64,000 bases of DNA from Deltaproteobacteria bacterium (GTDB lineage Bacteria; Desulfobacterota; Binatia; UTPRO1): NCBI GenBank assembly GCA_016200545.1, contig JACQEO010000052.1:1-64000 (forward strand), written 5' to 3'. Made by a program: the position numbers and the translations under genes. Below are positions 52,439-61,043 of this stretch, in pieces. Under the pieces are notes generated by a model. That model did not search any database. It had not been told where the DNA came from and saw only the letters and a program-made list of their open reading frames with translations. The stretch's first letter is position 1, and the number at the start of each line of letters is the position of its first letter.

Positions 52439-53806
52439 TCAGGCGTCGAGCACCCGCCCGTCCATCGGCTCCGCCGGACGGGTGTCGAGGAGGGCGAGGA
52501 TCGTCGGCGCGAGATCGGCGATCGCGGCGTCGCGCGCCGCGAAGCCCGGACGGTTCACGTAGAGGAGCGAATCGTCGTAGGTGTGCATCCCGGTCAAGGC
52601 GCTACGGCCGAAGATCTCGTCGCGTGCCACCGCCCCCTTGATATCGAAGCCGTCGTGGAAGTGGAGCACTGCGTCGGGTGCCTGCGCGACCTGTGGACCA
52701 TGGTAGATCTCGTCGCGGCGGAAGACCTGCTTCACGGGCCGGCGCACCCCGTGCACCGCCGGTCCAGGGTACTCGATCGCCGCGAGGCCGTCGGTGATCC
52801 GCCGCAGCAGCTCCTCGGCCTCGGCGCCCGGCTCAACGACGCCGTTCGCGAAGCGCCCCTTGAGATTGAGGTAGATGCGCCCGGGATCGAGAATGAAGGC
52901 TTTGGAGGTCGGATCGAGGTCGGCGATCGACTTCGGCGTCGGTGTCTTGAACGTCAGCAGCCCTTCCCGGCGCAACCACACGTTCGGGTAGAACTCGGTC
53001 TCGATCAGCGTGTGCCCGTGATCGGCGAGTACGAAGAGCGGCGTGCCGTCGGGCAGCGCGTCGACGAGCTCGCCGATCGCCGCGTCGACGGCGGCGTAGA
53101 AGTCGAGGAAGCGTTGGTGCAGCGGCGCTGCGGGATCCGCGTACGCGCTCCAGAAGTAGTGGTGCAGGCGGTCGGTTTCGGTGATGACACCGATGAAGCA
53201 GTCCCAGTTCTCCTCGCGGAGAAAATGGGCGAGCGTCCGTCGGCGCGCCGCGAGCGTGTCGTGAAGGTCGCGAAAGAACGCGTCGACGCGATCGTTGGCG
53301 TTCACGTAGTCGACGTCGATCTTGTAGCCCTGACTCTTCAAGAGCGGCAGGACACTCGCCGGCGTCACGGCGCGCTCGATGTTGACGGCGACGAACCCGG
53401 AGACGAGCACGCCGTTGATGTCCTTCGCCGGATACGTGTTGGGGATGTTCAGGACGATCGAGCGTCGCCCGAAGGATCCGAGGACGTCCCAGATCGTCGC
53501 CCCCTGCACGTGGCGGTAGTTCGGGAAGTAGAGGGCGTAGGAGTCGCGCTTCACGTCGGTGAAGCCGTAGATGCCGTGGCGCCCCGGGTTCGTCCCGGTC
53601 ATGAAGCTGGACCACGAAACGCTCGAGATCGTCGGGATGCTCGAGGTCATGCGGGTGAGCGTGCCCGCGCGCCGCAGCGCCGCCATGCGCGGCATCACCC
53701 CGCGATCGGTGAGCGCCTCGATGAGCGGCGTGCCGACGCCGTCGAGCCCGATCACCGCCACTCGCGGCTTCGCCTTCGGCTTCCTGAAGCGGTCGAAGAG
53801 ACCCAT
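52439..53806 (-). CDS. Alkaline-phosphatase-superfamily phosphodiesterase/pyrophosphatase
   Basis: A 455-residue enzyme with alkaline-phosphatase-like metal motifs: VIGLDGVGTPLIEAL (first Asp), SSVSWSSFMTGTNPGRHGI (nucleophile region, Ser/Thr), VITETDRLHHYFW and LADHGHTLIETEFYPN. Related proteins cleave nucleotide pyrophosphates or phosphodiesters or carry modified phosphate groups onto lipids or glycans. No signal peptide is evident, so it may be cytoplasmic. Position near lipid genes is suggestive only. Confidence 0.85.
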   Translation of the reverse strand: MGLFDRFRKPKAKPRVAVIGLDGVGTPLIEALTDRGVMPRMAALRRAGTLTRMTSSIPTISSVSWSSFMTGTNPGRHGIYGFTDVKRDSYALYFPNYRHVQGATIWDVLGSFGRRSIVLNIPNTYPAKDINGVLVSGFVAVNIERAVTPASVLPLLKSQGYKIDVDYVNANDRVDAFFRDLHDTLAARRRTLAHFLREENWDCFIGVITETDRLHHYFWSAYADPAAPLHQRFLDFYAAVDAAIGELVDALPDGTPLFVLADHGHTLIETEFYPNVWLRREGLLTFKTPTPKSIADLDPTSKAFILDPGRIYLNLKGRFANGVVEPGAEAEELLRRITDGLAAIEYPGPAVHGVRRPVKQVFRRDEIYHGPQVAQAPDAVLHFHDGFDIKGAVARDEIFGRSALTGMHTYDDSLLYVNRPGFAARDAAIADLAPTILALLDTRPAEPMDGRVLDA

Positions 53807-53830
53807 CCGATCCTTCCTCGCGGCGCGCGC

Positions 53831-54250
53831 CTAGACGTCGTCTTTCTGCTCGATCGCCTCACCGGTGATCACCAGCTCGCCGCGCTGGTTCGTGCAGGTG
53901 GTACGGCAGCGCAGCCGGCGCGTCTGCGGTAGGATCTCGATCACCGTGCTGCGTGCCGTGATCGTGTCCCCGAGGAAGACCGGCCGCAGAAACCGCAGCG
54001 TTTGCTCGACGGATATGCCGCCGGGAAGCTGTAGCAAGAGCCCGTTGGTGGTGGAAAGCAGGCTCGCGGTCAACATGCCGTGCGCGACGCGACGGCCGAA
54101 GCGCGTGCGGCGCGCGTACTCCTCGTCGACGTGCACCGGGTAGTGGTCGCCGCTGAGCTCCGCGAAGCGAAGGACGTCGGCCTCCTCGATCGTCTTCGAG
54201 TATACCGCCTCGTCGCCCACCTTGAAGTCTTCGAAGCGCTTGGTCTCCAT
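53831..54250 (-). CDS. MaoC-like (hot-dog) dehydratase
   Basis: A 139-residue hot-dog-fold protein of the MaoC/R-specific enoyl-CoA hydratase type. The catalytic region FAELSGDHYPVHVDEEYARR, with conserved Asp and His, is followed by VAHGMLTASLLSTTNG. Such enzymes hydrate trans-enoyl-CoA or -ACP. Start ATG 54248-54250. Adjacent to a FabH-type synthase, hinting at fatty-acyl biosynthesis. Confidence 0.88.
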   Translation of the reverse strand: METKRFEDFKVGDEAVYSKTIEEADVLRFAELSGDHYPVHVDEEYARRTRFGRRVAHGMLTASLLSTTNGLLLQLPGGISVEQTLRFLRPVFLGDTITARSTVIEILPQTRRLRCRTTCTNQRGELVITGEAIEQKDDV

Positions 54251-54418
54251 GCCCTCACCGGCGCGGCACGTGCGCGACGGACGCGACAACGGGATGCACG
54301 CGCCCGCGGGTGTTCACGGCGGCTCCTTGACTCATCGATCGACGAGAAGCGATTCGGTCGGCCGGAAGGCAGCGTCTCCTATCGCTCGACTCCGCGCCTG
54401 TCAACGTCGCGGGCGGCA

Positions 54419-55411
54419 CTACCACCGCGCCACGACGGCGCCGGCGGTGATGCCGCCGCCAACCGCATTCAGGACGACGAGGTCGCCGTGGGCGAGCCGC
54501 CCCTCACGCACCGCCTCGGTGAGGGCGATCGGGATCGACGCCGCCGACGTGTTCCCATAGCGTGACAGATTCACCATCGCACGCGACTCGTCGATCCGCA
54601 GCAGCTGCAGCATCATGCGGATGATCCGCACGTTCGCCTGGTGCGGGACGAAAAGCGCGACATCGGCCGGCGCGACGCCCGCCACCGCGAGCGCTTCGCG
54701 TGTCAGGTCGACGAGGTGCTCCACCGCGACGCGGAACACCTCCGGGCCGTCCATGTGCATCCACGCGGCCGCGGCGGCGACGCTTGCCACCTGTGGCGCG
54801 CCGAGCGGCGCCGTCAAGATCGACCACTGCGCCCCGAGCGCCCGCAGGCGGCAGGCGAGAATGCCGCGTGCGGCCGCGGGCGCCGTATCCGCCGACGTCG
54901 CGCCCGCGCCGCAGAGGACGACGGCGCCGGCACCATCGCCGAAGAGCGGCGCCGTCGCGCGATCGCACGGATCGACGAACGCGCTCAGGCAATCCGCTCC
55001 GACGACGACCACGACGCCGTAGTCGCCCGCGCGCACCCCTTGGTCGGCGACGGTGAGCGCGTACGGAAAGCCGGCGCAAGCCGCTGCGACGTCGAAGGCG
55101 GGCACGGCGCGCAGCCCGAGCCGTTCGTGCAGCAAGCACGCGAGCGACGGAAAGCGATACGCCGACGACGTCGTCGCGACGACGAGCGCGTCGACCGCCG
55201 ACGGCGGCACGCTCGCGGCGGCGAGCGCGTCGCGCACCGCGCGCTCCGCGAGGTCGACGAGGGACTCATCCGCGCCGAGGATGCGGCGCTCGCGGATGCC
55301 GGTGCGCTCGATCCATCCGCGCTCGACACCCAGGCGATCCTCGATCTCGGCGTTCGCCACCACCCGCGACGGCAGGGCGGCGCCGACACCGGCGAAGCAC
55401 GCACGTCGCAT
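54419..55411 (-). CDS. 3-oxoacyl-ACP synthase III (FabH-type)
   Basis: A 330-residue ketosynthase III. Catalytic Cys112 in DVAAACAGFPYAL, His in FVPHQANVRIIRM and Asn in YGNTSAASIPIAL form the triad. FabH condenses acetyl-CoA with malonyl-ACP to start fatty acids, but paralogues make special lipids. Its companions are a MaoC-like dehydratase and a phosphodiesterase rather than the fab operon, so it may be a dedicated paralogue rather than the housekeeping FabH. Confidence 0.88.
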   Translation of the reverse strand: MRRACFAGVGAALPSRVVANAEIEDRLGVERGWIERTGIRERRILGADESLVDLAERAVRDALAAASVPPSAVDALVVATTSSAYRFPSLACLLHERLGLRAVPAFDVAAACAGFPYALTVADQGVRAGDYGVVVVVGADCLSAFVDPCDRATAPLFGDGAGAVVLCGAGATSADTAPAAARGILACRLRALGAQWSILTAPLGAPQVASVAAAAAWMHMDGPEVFRVAVEHLVDLTREALAVAGVAPADVALFVPHQANVRIIRMMLQLLRIDESRAMVNLSRYGNTSAASIPIALTEAVREGRLAHGDLVVLNAVGGGITAGAVVARW

Positions 55412-55425
55412 GGCCGAGGTCTACG

Positions 55426-57099
55426 TCACGCCACCGGGGAACGCCACTCGACGGCAGCCGTCGGCGCGGGCGGATCGCTTCCGCTCCGCCAGAACGGCCG
55501 CGTCGTCGCCCGCTCGCGGCGCAGGCGCTCGAGCCGTGCCGCGTCGACGCGGTAAATGTAGATCGAGTAGCCGAGGCGCTCGTCGGGCGGCTCGACCGTG
55601 AGCCAGTCGACGCAGCCTCGTGTAAGGCTGAACTGCGGTCGATGCACCTCGACCGCGTGCAGGGCGTACGTCCCGACCGTCGGCGTGCATGGCACCGGAT
55701 CGCCGACGACTCCCCACAGCTCCGCGTTCGAGCCGTACCCGGCGTAGAATAGGCGGTCGACGCCGTGGCGGCGCTGCCACTTCCCCAGGCGGCGCTTGTC
55801 TTGCCCCCAGTCCTCGCGGTGCACGAGGTAGCGCGGTCCACCCTCCGGACCGCCCGCCCAGACGTTGAAGAACATGAGCTCGTGCGGGTAGACGCGCAGC
55901 GCCTCGCCGATCGCGAGGAGCAGGAGCGCGGCGAAGACGGCGCGGCCGCGCGCGCCGAGAAGCAACGGCGCGTCGCCGAGCGCGCGCGCCGCCCATACCA
56001 TCGCGAAGGGAAAGGCGGGGAGCAGGAACGCGACGTTCGCCTGATGGCGTCCCGCGCTCAAGAGGACGAGGAGCAGGACCGGGTACGCGAGCAACGCGAG
56101 GTCGAGCGCGAGCTCGTGTCGCGAGGCACCGAGAAGCGTGGAGCCGCGCAGGACCGCGATCGCCTGCGCGCCGAGCGTGAGCTTGAGCCCGAGGCAGGTG
56201 AGGTAGAACCACCACCAGCCACTGCGACTCACGGCTCCGAAGAGATAATCGAGGTGACCCTCGCGGCCGTGCAGAACCTGGAACGCCGCCCCCTCGATCC
56301 ACGCGGGAAACGGCAGCGGGCCGATCGACGGCACGCCCGCGGCAGCGGGCGTGCAGGGTGCGCCGAGTTGCACCGCGCCGACGGTGAGCCCGTAAATGAC
56401 CCAGAGCGTGACGAAGAACGCCGCGGCGCATGCCCCCACGAGGACGCGCGCCGGCGAACGCCGATCCGACGACATCATGCCGCGGGTGACGGCGACGGCG
56501 CCCAGGACGAAGATCATCGGGAGGGTCGTGATCTTGGTGGCGGCGGCGCCCGCCAGCGTGACACCGAGCGCGGCGGCGCACGCTGCCGTCGGTCGCTCCA
56601 GCAGGCGGATCGTCGCCAGCAGAACCGCGCACGCGAGCGCGGCGCTCCACGCGTCGAGCGTCGCGAGCGCGCCGTTCGCGAGAACGGTCGGCGAGAAGCA
56701 CCACAGCGCCTGCGCCGCGAGCCCGGCGCGCGGCCCGAAGCGGCGCGCCGCGCACCCCAGCGCCAGGCCGGCGGCGACGACGACGGCGACGGTCGCGCCG
56801 CGCGCGGCGAGCAGGCGACGACGGAACGCGGCCGCGGAGCCGCCCACGATCTCGTCGAGCGGCGCCGCACGCGGCGTCGCCGCGAGCGCGGGGTCGACGG
56901 TCCTGAGCGCGAGCGCGAATCCCCACATCGGCAGCACCGGTGCCCCGCAGAGATATTGAAAATCGCGGTGCGCCCACAGGGTGGCGGCGCTCGCCATGTA
57001 ACTGCTCTCGTCGACGGTGTCGGACTTGTCGCGGGCGATGCCGAGGAGCAGTACCGCCTGTACGAGCGCCAGCGCGAGCGCGATCCGAAGGCCACTCAC
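55426..57099 (-). CDS. GT-C-like polytopic membrane protein
   Basis: A 557-residue membrane protein with about 11 hydrophobic helices and a small C-terminal domain. Near the N-terminus KSDTVDESSYMASAA holds the acidic DE of the GT-C superfamily, and YLFGAVSRSGWWWFYLTCLG fits a membrane-embedded active-site loop. It probably transfers a sugar or other group from a polyprenyl carrier. GTG 57097-57099 was chosen; GTG at 57166-57168 gives 23 extra N-terminal residues with CCSRC. Confidence 0.8.
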   Translation of the reverse strand: MSGLRIALALALVQAVLLLGIARDKSDTVDESSYMASAATLWAHRDFQYLCGAPVLPMWGFALALRTVDPALAATPRAAPLDEIVGGSAAAFRRRLLAARGATVAVVVAAGLALGCAARRFGPRAGLAAQALWCFSPTVLANGALATLDAWSAALACAVLLATIRLLERPTAACAAALGVTLAGAAATKITTLPMIFVLGAVAVTRGMMSSDRRSPARVLVGACAAAFFVTLWVIYGLTVGAVQLGAPCTPAAAGVPSIGPLPFPAWIEGAAFQVLHGREGHLDYLFGAVSRSGWWWFYLTCLGLKLTLGAQAIAVLRGSTLLGASRHELALDLALLAYPVLLLVLLSAGRHQANVAFLLPAFPFAMVWAARALGDAPLLLGARGRAVFAALLLLAIGEALRVYPHELMFFNVWAGGPEGGPRYLVHREDWGQDKRRLGKWQRRHGVDRLFYAGYGSNAELWGVVGDPVPCTPTVGTYALHAVEVHRPQFSLTRGCVDWLTVEPPDERLGYSIYIYRVDAARLERLRRERATTRPFWRSGSDPPAPTAAVEWRSPVA

Positions 57100-57226
57100 G
57101 ACGCGTGATCGCGCGGCGAGCGCAGCACGCGCGGCGCGCAGCGGCGCTTGACAGCGAGAGCAACACACGGGATCGCTGTGCGATGCGGCGTGACCCGGCG
57201 TGCCCGCGACGCGCCCGTCGAGCGCG
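57100..57226. other. Divergent intergenic gap
   Basis: The gap between a minus-strand membrane gene and a plus-strand acyltransferase gene, which should hold two promoters. A TTGACA occurs on the plus strand at 57148-57153, but no -10 box fits 17 nt further on, so no promoter is claimed. Confidence 0.5.
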
Positions 57227-58141
57227 ATGACGGGCCGGACGAGCCCATCAGGCCCATCGGCGGCGGCCGCCGCATGGGCGGCGTGTCGCTATCGCTGGCT
57301 CCTGCCCTGGAGCGCGCGCAGCCGACGAACGGCTCGCCGCTACGCGCTGATCGTGGGCCGGGTCGAGTTGCTGCGCGACCGCGCGCGGCGCGCGCGCGCC
57401 CGCGAGCGCATCGCACGTTGGCTTGGCTGCTCGCTCGCCGAAGCCGATCGTCTCTATCGCACGAGCCTCACCTCGGAGGCGCAGGAGGAGGCCGACAGCG
57501 CGTGGTGCATGCGCCATCCGCACGCGTGGGCGGAGATTTTCCGGCCGCCGCGCGCCGAGCCGGCGGCGAGCGGCCCGACGATCTACGTGACCATGCACTT
57601 CGGGAGTCCCATCCTCGCCTACCTCTACCTGCGGCGCCGGCGTGACGTCGACGTGCGTGTCATCGTGCGCCCGCTCTCCGCCGCGAACCCGATGCCGGCG
57701 GCGAAACGCGCGTTCGCCGAGCGCAAGCTCGCCTGGCTCGCGGCCGACTCGGGTCACGCGCCGCTCTCGACCGACGGCGCCGCGACCGCGTACGCGCGCG
57801 ACCACCTCGTCGCCGGCGGCTCGCTCTTCGCGGCCGTCGACGTCCCCGGCGACGTCGTGAGTCGCGCCGCCGTCGTGGCACCGTTCGGCGAGCGCATTCT
57901 CGTGTCGTCCGGCATGGTGACGCTCGCGCGCCTCACCGGCGCGTCGTTGCAACCGATCGTCGCTGTGCGGCGCGGCGACGCGCTCGCGCTCCGCTACGGT
58001 ACGAACATTCCCGCGGGCGTCGACGCCGCGACCCTCGCCATGACGTTCCACGAGCTCGCGACCTTCATCGCCGACGATCCCGGGGAATGGTGGCTGTGGC
58101 CGTACGTCGTGACACCGCCCGCCACGGACGGCACGCCCTGA
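57227..58141 (+). CDS. LpxL-like acyltransferase-family protein
   Basis: A 304-residue protein whose middle follows the lauroyl/lipid-A acyltransferase pattern: TIYVTMHFGSPILAYLYL occupies the catalytic HxxxxD/E position, FAAVDVPGDV and VTLARLTGASLQPI are later family-like blocks. In LpxL the motif is HLGNWE; here the acidic residue seems replaced (HFGSPI), so it may be inactive or divergent. Start was set at ATG 57227; upstream in-frame starts exist. It sits among lipid/glycan genes. Confidence 0.7.
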   Translation: MTGRTSPSGPSAAAAAWAACRYRWLLPWSARSRRTARRYALIVGRVELLRDRARRARARERIARWLGCSLAEADRLYRTSLTSEAQEEADSAWCMRHPHAWAEIFRPPRAEPAASGPTIYVTMHFGSPILAYLYLRRRRDVDVRVIVRPLSAANPMPAAKRAFAERKLAWLAADSGHAPLSTDGAATAYARDHLVAGGSLFAAVDVPGDVVSRAAVVAPFGERILVSSGMVTLARLTGASLQPIVAVRRGDALALRYGTNIPAGVDAATLAMTFHELATFIADDPGEWWLWPYVVTPPATDGTP

Positions 58142-58163
58142 GACACACCGGTGCGCCCGGCCG

Positions 58164-59162
58164 CTACAGCTTGCGCGCAGCCTCGTAGTCCTCGTCGATC
58201 CGCCGCCCGGCGTCCACCATCATCTCGCCGAGGAGCCCGGTCGTGAAGAGCTGCACGCCGACGACGACGAGCAGGACGCCGAAGATCAAGAGCGGATGGT
58301 GCTGCAGGATGTGGCCGTATCGCAGTCGCAGGTATGCAATGTAGGTACAGATCGCGAGCCCGATCGCGACCAGGCCGGCGCCCGGCAGCGAGAAGAAGTG
58401 CGCGGGCCGTCGATTGTAACGCGTCAGGCAGATGACGGTGACCAGGTCCATGATGCCGCGCAGCACACGTGACCAGCCGTAGCGCGAGCGCCCGACGGCG
58501 CGCGGGCGGTGCGTCACCGCGATCTCGGCGACGCGGAAGCCGCGCCAATGCGCGAGCAGCGGGATGAAGCGATGCAGTTCGCCGTAGAGCGGCACCTCGG
58601 CGGCGACTTCGCGGCGGTACGCCTTGAGCCCGCAATTCACGTCGTGGAGCGCGATGCCGGAGGCGAGGCGCGAGAGGCCGTTGAAGACGCGCGACGCGAG
58701 TACGCGCGCGGGTGGATCCTGACGCGCCGTCTTCCACCCGCTCACCAGATCGGCGCCCTCGTCGAGCGCGGCGAGGAGACGCGGGATCTCGCGCGGATCG
58801 TCTTGCAGGTCGCCGTCGATCGTCACCAGGCGGCTGCCGCGCGCGGCGCGAAAGCCGACGGCGAGCGCCGCGGACTTGCCGAGGTTGGTGCGCAGGCGGA
58901 CACCGCGCACCCGCCGATCGCGGAGGTGCATCTCGGTGATCGCGCCGAACGAGCCGTCGGTCGAGCCGTCGTCGATGAAGATCAGCTCCCAGGCGAGCTT
59001 GAGCGGCGCGAGCGCGGCGGCGCACTCGTCGACCAGGGCCGCGAGCGTCGCGCGCTCGTTGTAGACCGGGACGACGATGGAGAGCTCGGGGGTGCCCTCG
59101 TCCCGCCCGTCACCCGCATGCTCCGGCCGTTGCGAGACGGCGCCTCCCGCCATGCCCGTCAC
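58164..59162 (-). CDS. Polyprenyl-phosphate-type family-2 glycosyltransferase
   Basis: A 332-residue GT-A enzyme with LSIVVPVYNERATLAALVDEC, IDDGSTDGS, VTIDGDLQDDP (DxD), and two C-terminal transmembrane helices (about 235-310). This is the DPM1/GtrB/ArnC architecture that charges polyprenyl phosphate with a sugar, producing donors for GT-C enzymes such as the four membrane glycosyltransferase-like proteins in this window. It overlaps no gene; the downstream stop is 22 nt from the convergent acyltransferase stop. Confidence 0.93.
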   Translation of the reverse strand: MTGMAGGAVSQRPEHAGDGRDEGTPELSIVVPVYNERATLAALVDECAAALAPLKLAWELIFIDDGSTDGSFGAITEMHLRDRRVRGVRLRTNLGKSAALAVGFRAARGSRLVTIDGDLQDDPREIPRLLAALDEGADLVSGWKTARQDPPARVLASRVFNGLSRLASGIALHDVNCGLKAYRREVAAEVPLYGELHRFIPLLAHWRGFRVAEIAVTHRPRAVGRSRYGWSRVLRGIMDLVTVICLTRYNRRPAHFFSLPGAGLVAIGLAICTYIAYLRLRYGHILQHHPLLIFGVLLVVVGVQLFTTGLLGEMMVDAGRRIDEDYEAARKL

Positions 59163-59202
59163 TCCCTCTCTCGCCGCGCCCCGCCCGCGGGCGGCACGAC
59201 GC

Positions 59203-60990
59203 TCACTCCTCCTGCGTCACCCGCAGCACCTCGGCCACGGTCGTCGTGCCCTCGCGGACCTTGAGCCAGCCGTCGTCGCGCAGGGTACGCATACCGCGCG
59301 CGGTCGCGGTCGTTTTGATGGCGTCGGCGGACGCGTGCTTGAGGATCTGCTCGCGCACGCCCTCGTTCATGAGGAGCAACTCGTAGATGCCGCTGCGGCC
59401 GCGGTAGCCGGTGCCGGAGCACTCCTCGCACCCGGCGGCGCGATAGACCGAGCCGTTCGTCACCGCGCTGTACGCGGCGGCGCTGGCAAAACGCGCCACC
59501 GTTGCGCTCGACACGTCGCCAGCGCCGAGCAGCGCCTCGTCGGTGGCCACCGCCTCGCGACAACGGACGCACACCTTGCGTACCAGCCGCTGGGCCAGGA
59601 CGCCGAGGAGCGACGACGCCAGCAGGTAGTCCTCGACACTCATCTCGAGGAGCCGACTGACGGCGCCGGCGGCGTCGTTGGTGTGCAGGGTGGAGAAGAC
59701 GAGGTGACCGGTCAGCGCCGCCTGCACGGCAATCTCCGCGGTCTCGGGGTCGCGGATCTCGCCGACCATGATCACGTCGGGGTCTTGCCGGACGATCGAG
59801 CGCAGCCCGTTCGCGAAGGTGAGGCCGATCTGCGGCTTCACGTGGATCTGGTTGACGCCGGAGACCTGGTACTCGACCGGATCCTCGATGGTGATGATCT
59901 TCTTGTCGGGCGAGTTGATCTTCTCGAGCGCACCGTAGAGCGTGGTGGTCTTGCCGCTCCCGGTCGGACCGGTGACGAGGATCATCCCGTAGGGTCGCAC
60001 GATCAGTTTTTCGAACTCGCCGAGAGTATCGGCGGGGAAGCCGAGCTGCTCGAGGTCGAGGACGATGCTCGAGCGGTCGAGGATACGGAGTACGACGCTC
60101 TCGCCATAGAGCGTCGGCAGGGTCGACACGCGGAGGTCGATCTCCTTGCCCATCGTGCGCAGCTTGATGCGGCCGTCCTGGGGCAGCCGACGCTCGGCGA
60201 TGTTGAGCTTCGCCATGATCTTCACGCGCGAGACGATCGCGGCTTGCTGGCGGCGCGGCGGCTGTTCGATGTCGTGCAGGACGCCGTCGATGCGGTAGCG
60301 CACCTTGAGCTCGTTTTCGAACGGCTCGATGTGGACGTCGGAGGCGCGCTGCTCGACGGCGCGATTGATGAGCAGGTTGACGAGACGAATGACCGGCGCC
60401 TCGCTTGCGAGATCGCGGAGGTGGTTGACGTCCTCTTCGTCGGTGGCGAGGTACTCGAGGTTGCTGTCGGTCTCCACCGACGCCGCCGGCGCCTCGTCGT
60501 AGCCCTCGAGCGCGGCGATGATCTCTTTCTCGCGCCCGAGAAACGGGCGGACGTGCAGGCCGGTCGCGACCTGCAGGCCGTGCATGCTGTCGAGATCGCT
60601 CGGGTCGGCCATGGCCACCGTGAGCGTGCCGTCCTGGATCTCGAGCGGCAGGATCTTGGCGTGACGCAGGAACTGGACGTTGACGCTCGGCAGCGTCACC
60701 GCGACGGCCGGAAACTCCTTACGCCCGACGTACGGAATGCCGAGGTGCTCCGAGAGCAGGCTGATCAGGTCGTCCTCGGAGATGAACCCGAGGTCGAGGA
60801 GGAGGCGCTCGAGACGCTCGCCGCGCTCTTGCTGCAGCAGCCGGACCTTGCGGATGTCCTCGGCGCTGACCCGTCCGCGTGCGAGCAGCAGGTCTTCGAG
60901 GCTCTTCCGCTCCGGAGCCTGGACGTCCTTCTGCTCCGCCGGCGACTCGGGGGCGGTTGTGTCCTCACGCTCCAGGGCGCGCACCTCCAT
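59203..60990 (-). CDS. gspE: Type II secretion ATPase
   Basis: A 595-residue secretion ATPase. N-terminal MshEN-like domain (about 30-170, RGRVSAEDIRKVRLLQ), then the AAA-type core: Walker A TGPTGSGKTTT, DPVEYQVSGVNQIHV, the Asp box QDPDVIMVGEIRD, and the His box LVFSTLHTNDAAGAVSRLLE. A tetracysteine zinc module follows (CVRC ... CEEC). It powers the gspF-D pseudopilus but lies about 10 kb upstream of gspF, with envelope genes between. PilB of a type IV pilus cannot be excluded without other pil genes. Confidence 0.92.
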   Translation of the reverse strand: MEVRALEREDTTAPESPAEQKDVQAPERKSLEDLLLARGRVSAEDIRKVRLLQQERGERLERLLLDLGFISEDDLISLLSEHLGIPYVGRKEFPAVAVTLPSVNVQFLRHAKILPLEIQDGTLTVAMADPSDLDSMHGLQVATGLHVRPFLGREKEIIAALEGYDEAPAASVETDSNLEYLATDEEDVNHLRDLASEAPVIRLVNLLINRAVEQRASDVHIEPFENELKVRYRIDGVLHDIEQPPRRQQAAIVSRVKIMAKLNIAERRLPQDGRIKLRTMGKEIDLRVSTLPTLYGESVVLRILDRSSIVLDLEQLGFPADTLGEFEKLIVRPYGMILVTGPTGSGKTTTLYGALEKINSPDKKIITIEDPVEYQVSGVNQIHVKPQIGLTFANGLRSIVRQDPDVIMVGEIRDPETAEIAVQAALTGHLVFSTLHTNDAAGAVSRLLEMSVEDYLLASSLLGVLAQRLVRKVCVRCREAVATDEALLGAGDVSSATVARFASAAAYSAVTNGSVYRAAGCEECSGTGYRGRSGIYELLLMNEGVREQILKHASADAIKTTATARGMRTLRDDGWLKVREGTTTVAEVLRVTQEE

Positions 60991-61043
60991 ATGGGATGTG
61001 TAACACAGCGCCGAAGGCACCTTCAACGCGGGTCGGGCTGCAA

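Noticed and set aside
57148..57176. TTGACA as a plus-strand promoter for the acyltransferase gene
   Set aside because: No acceptable -10 box 16-18 nt downstream, and other evidence is absent.
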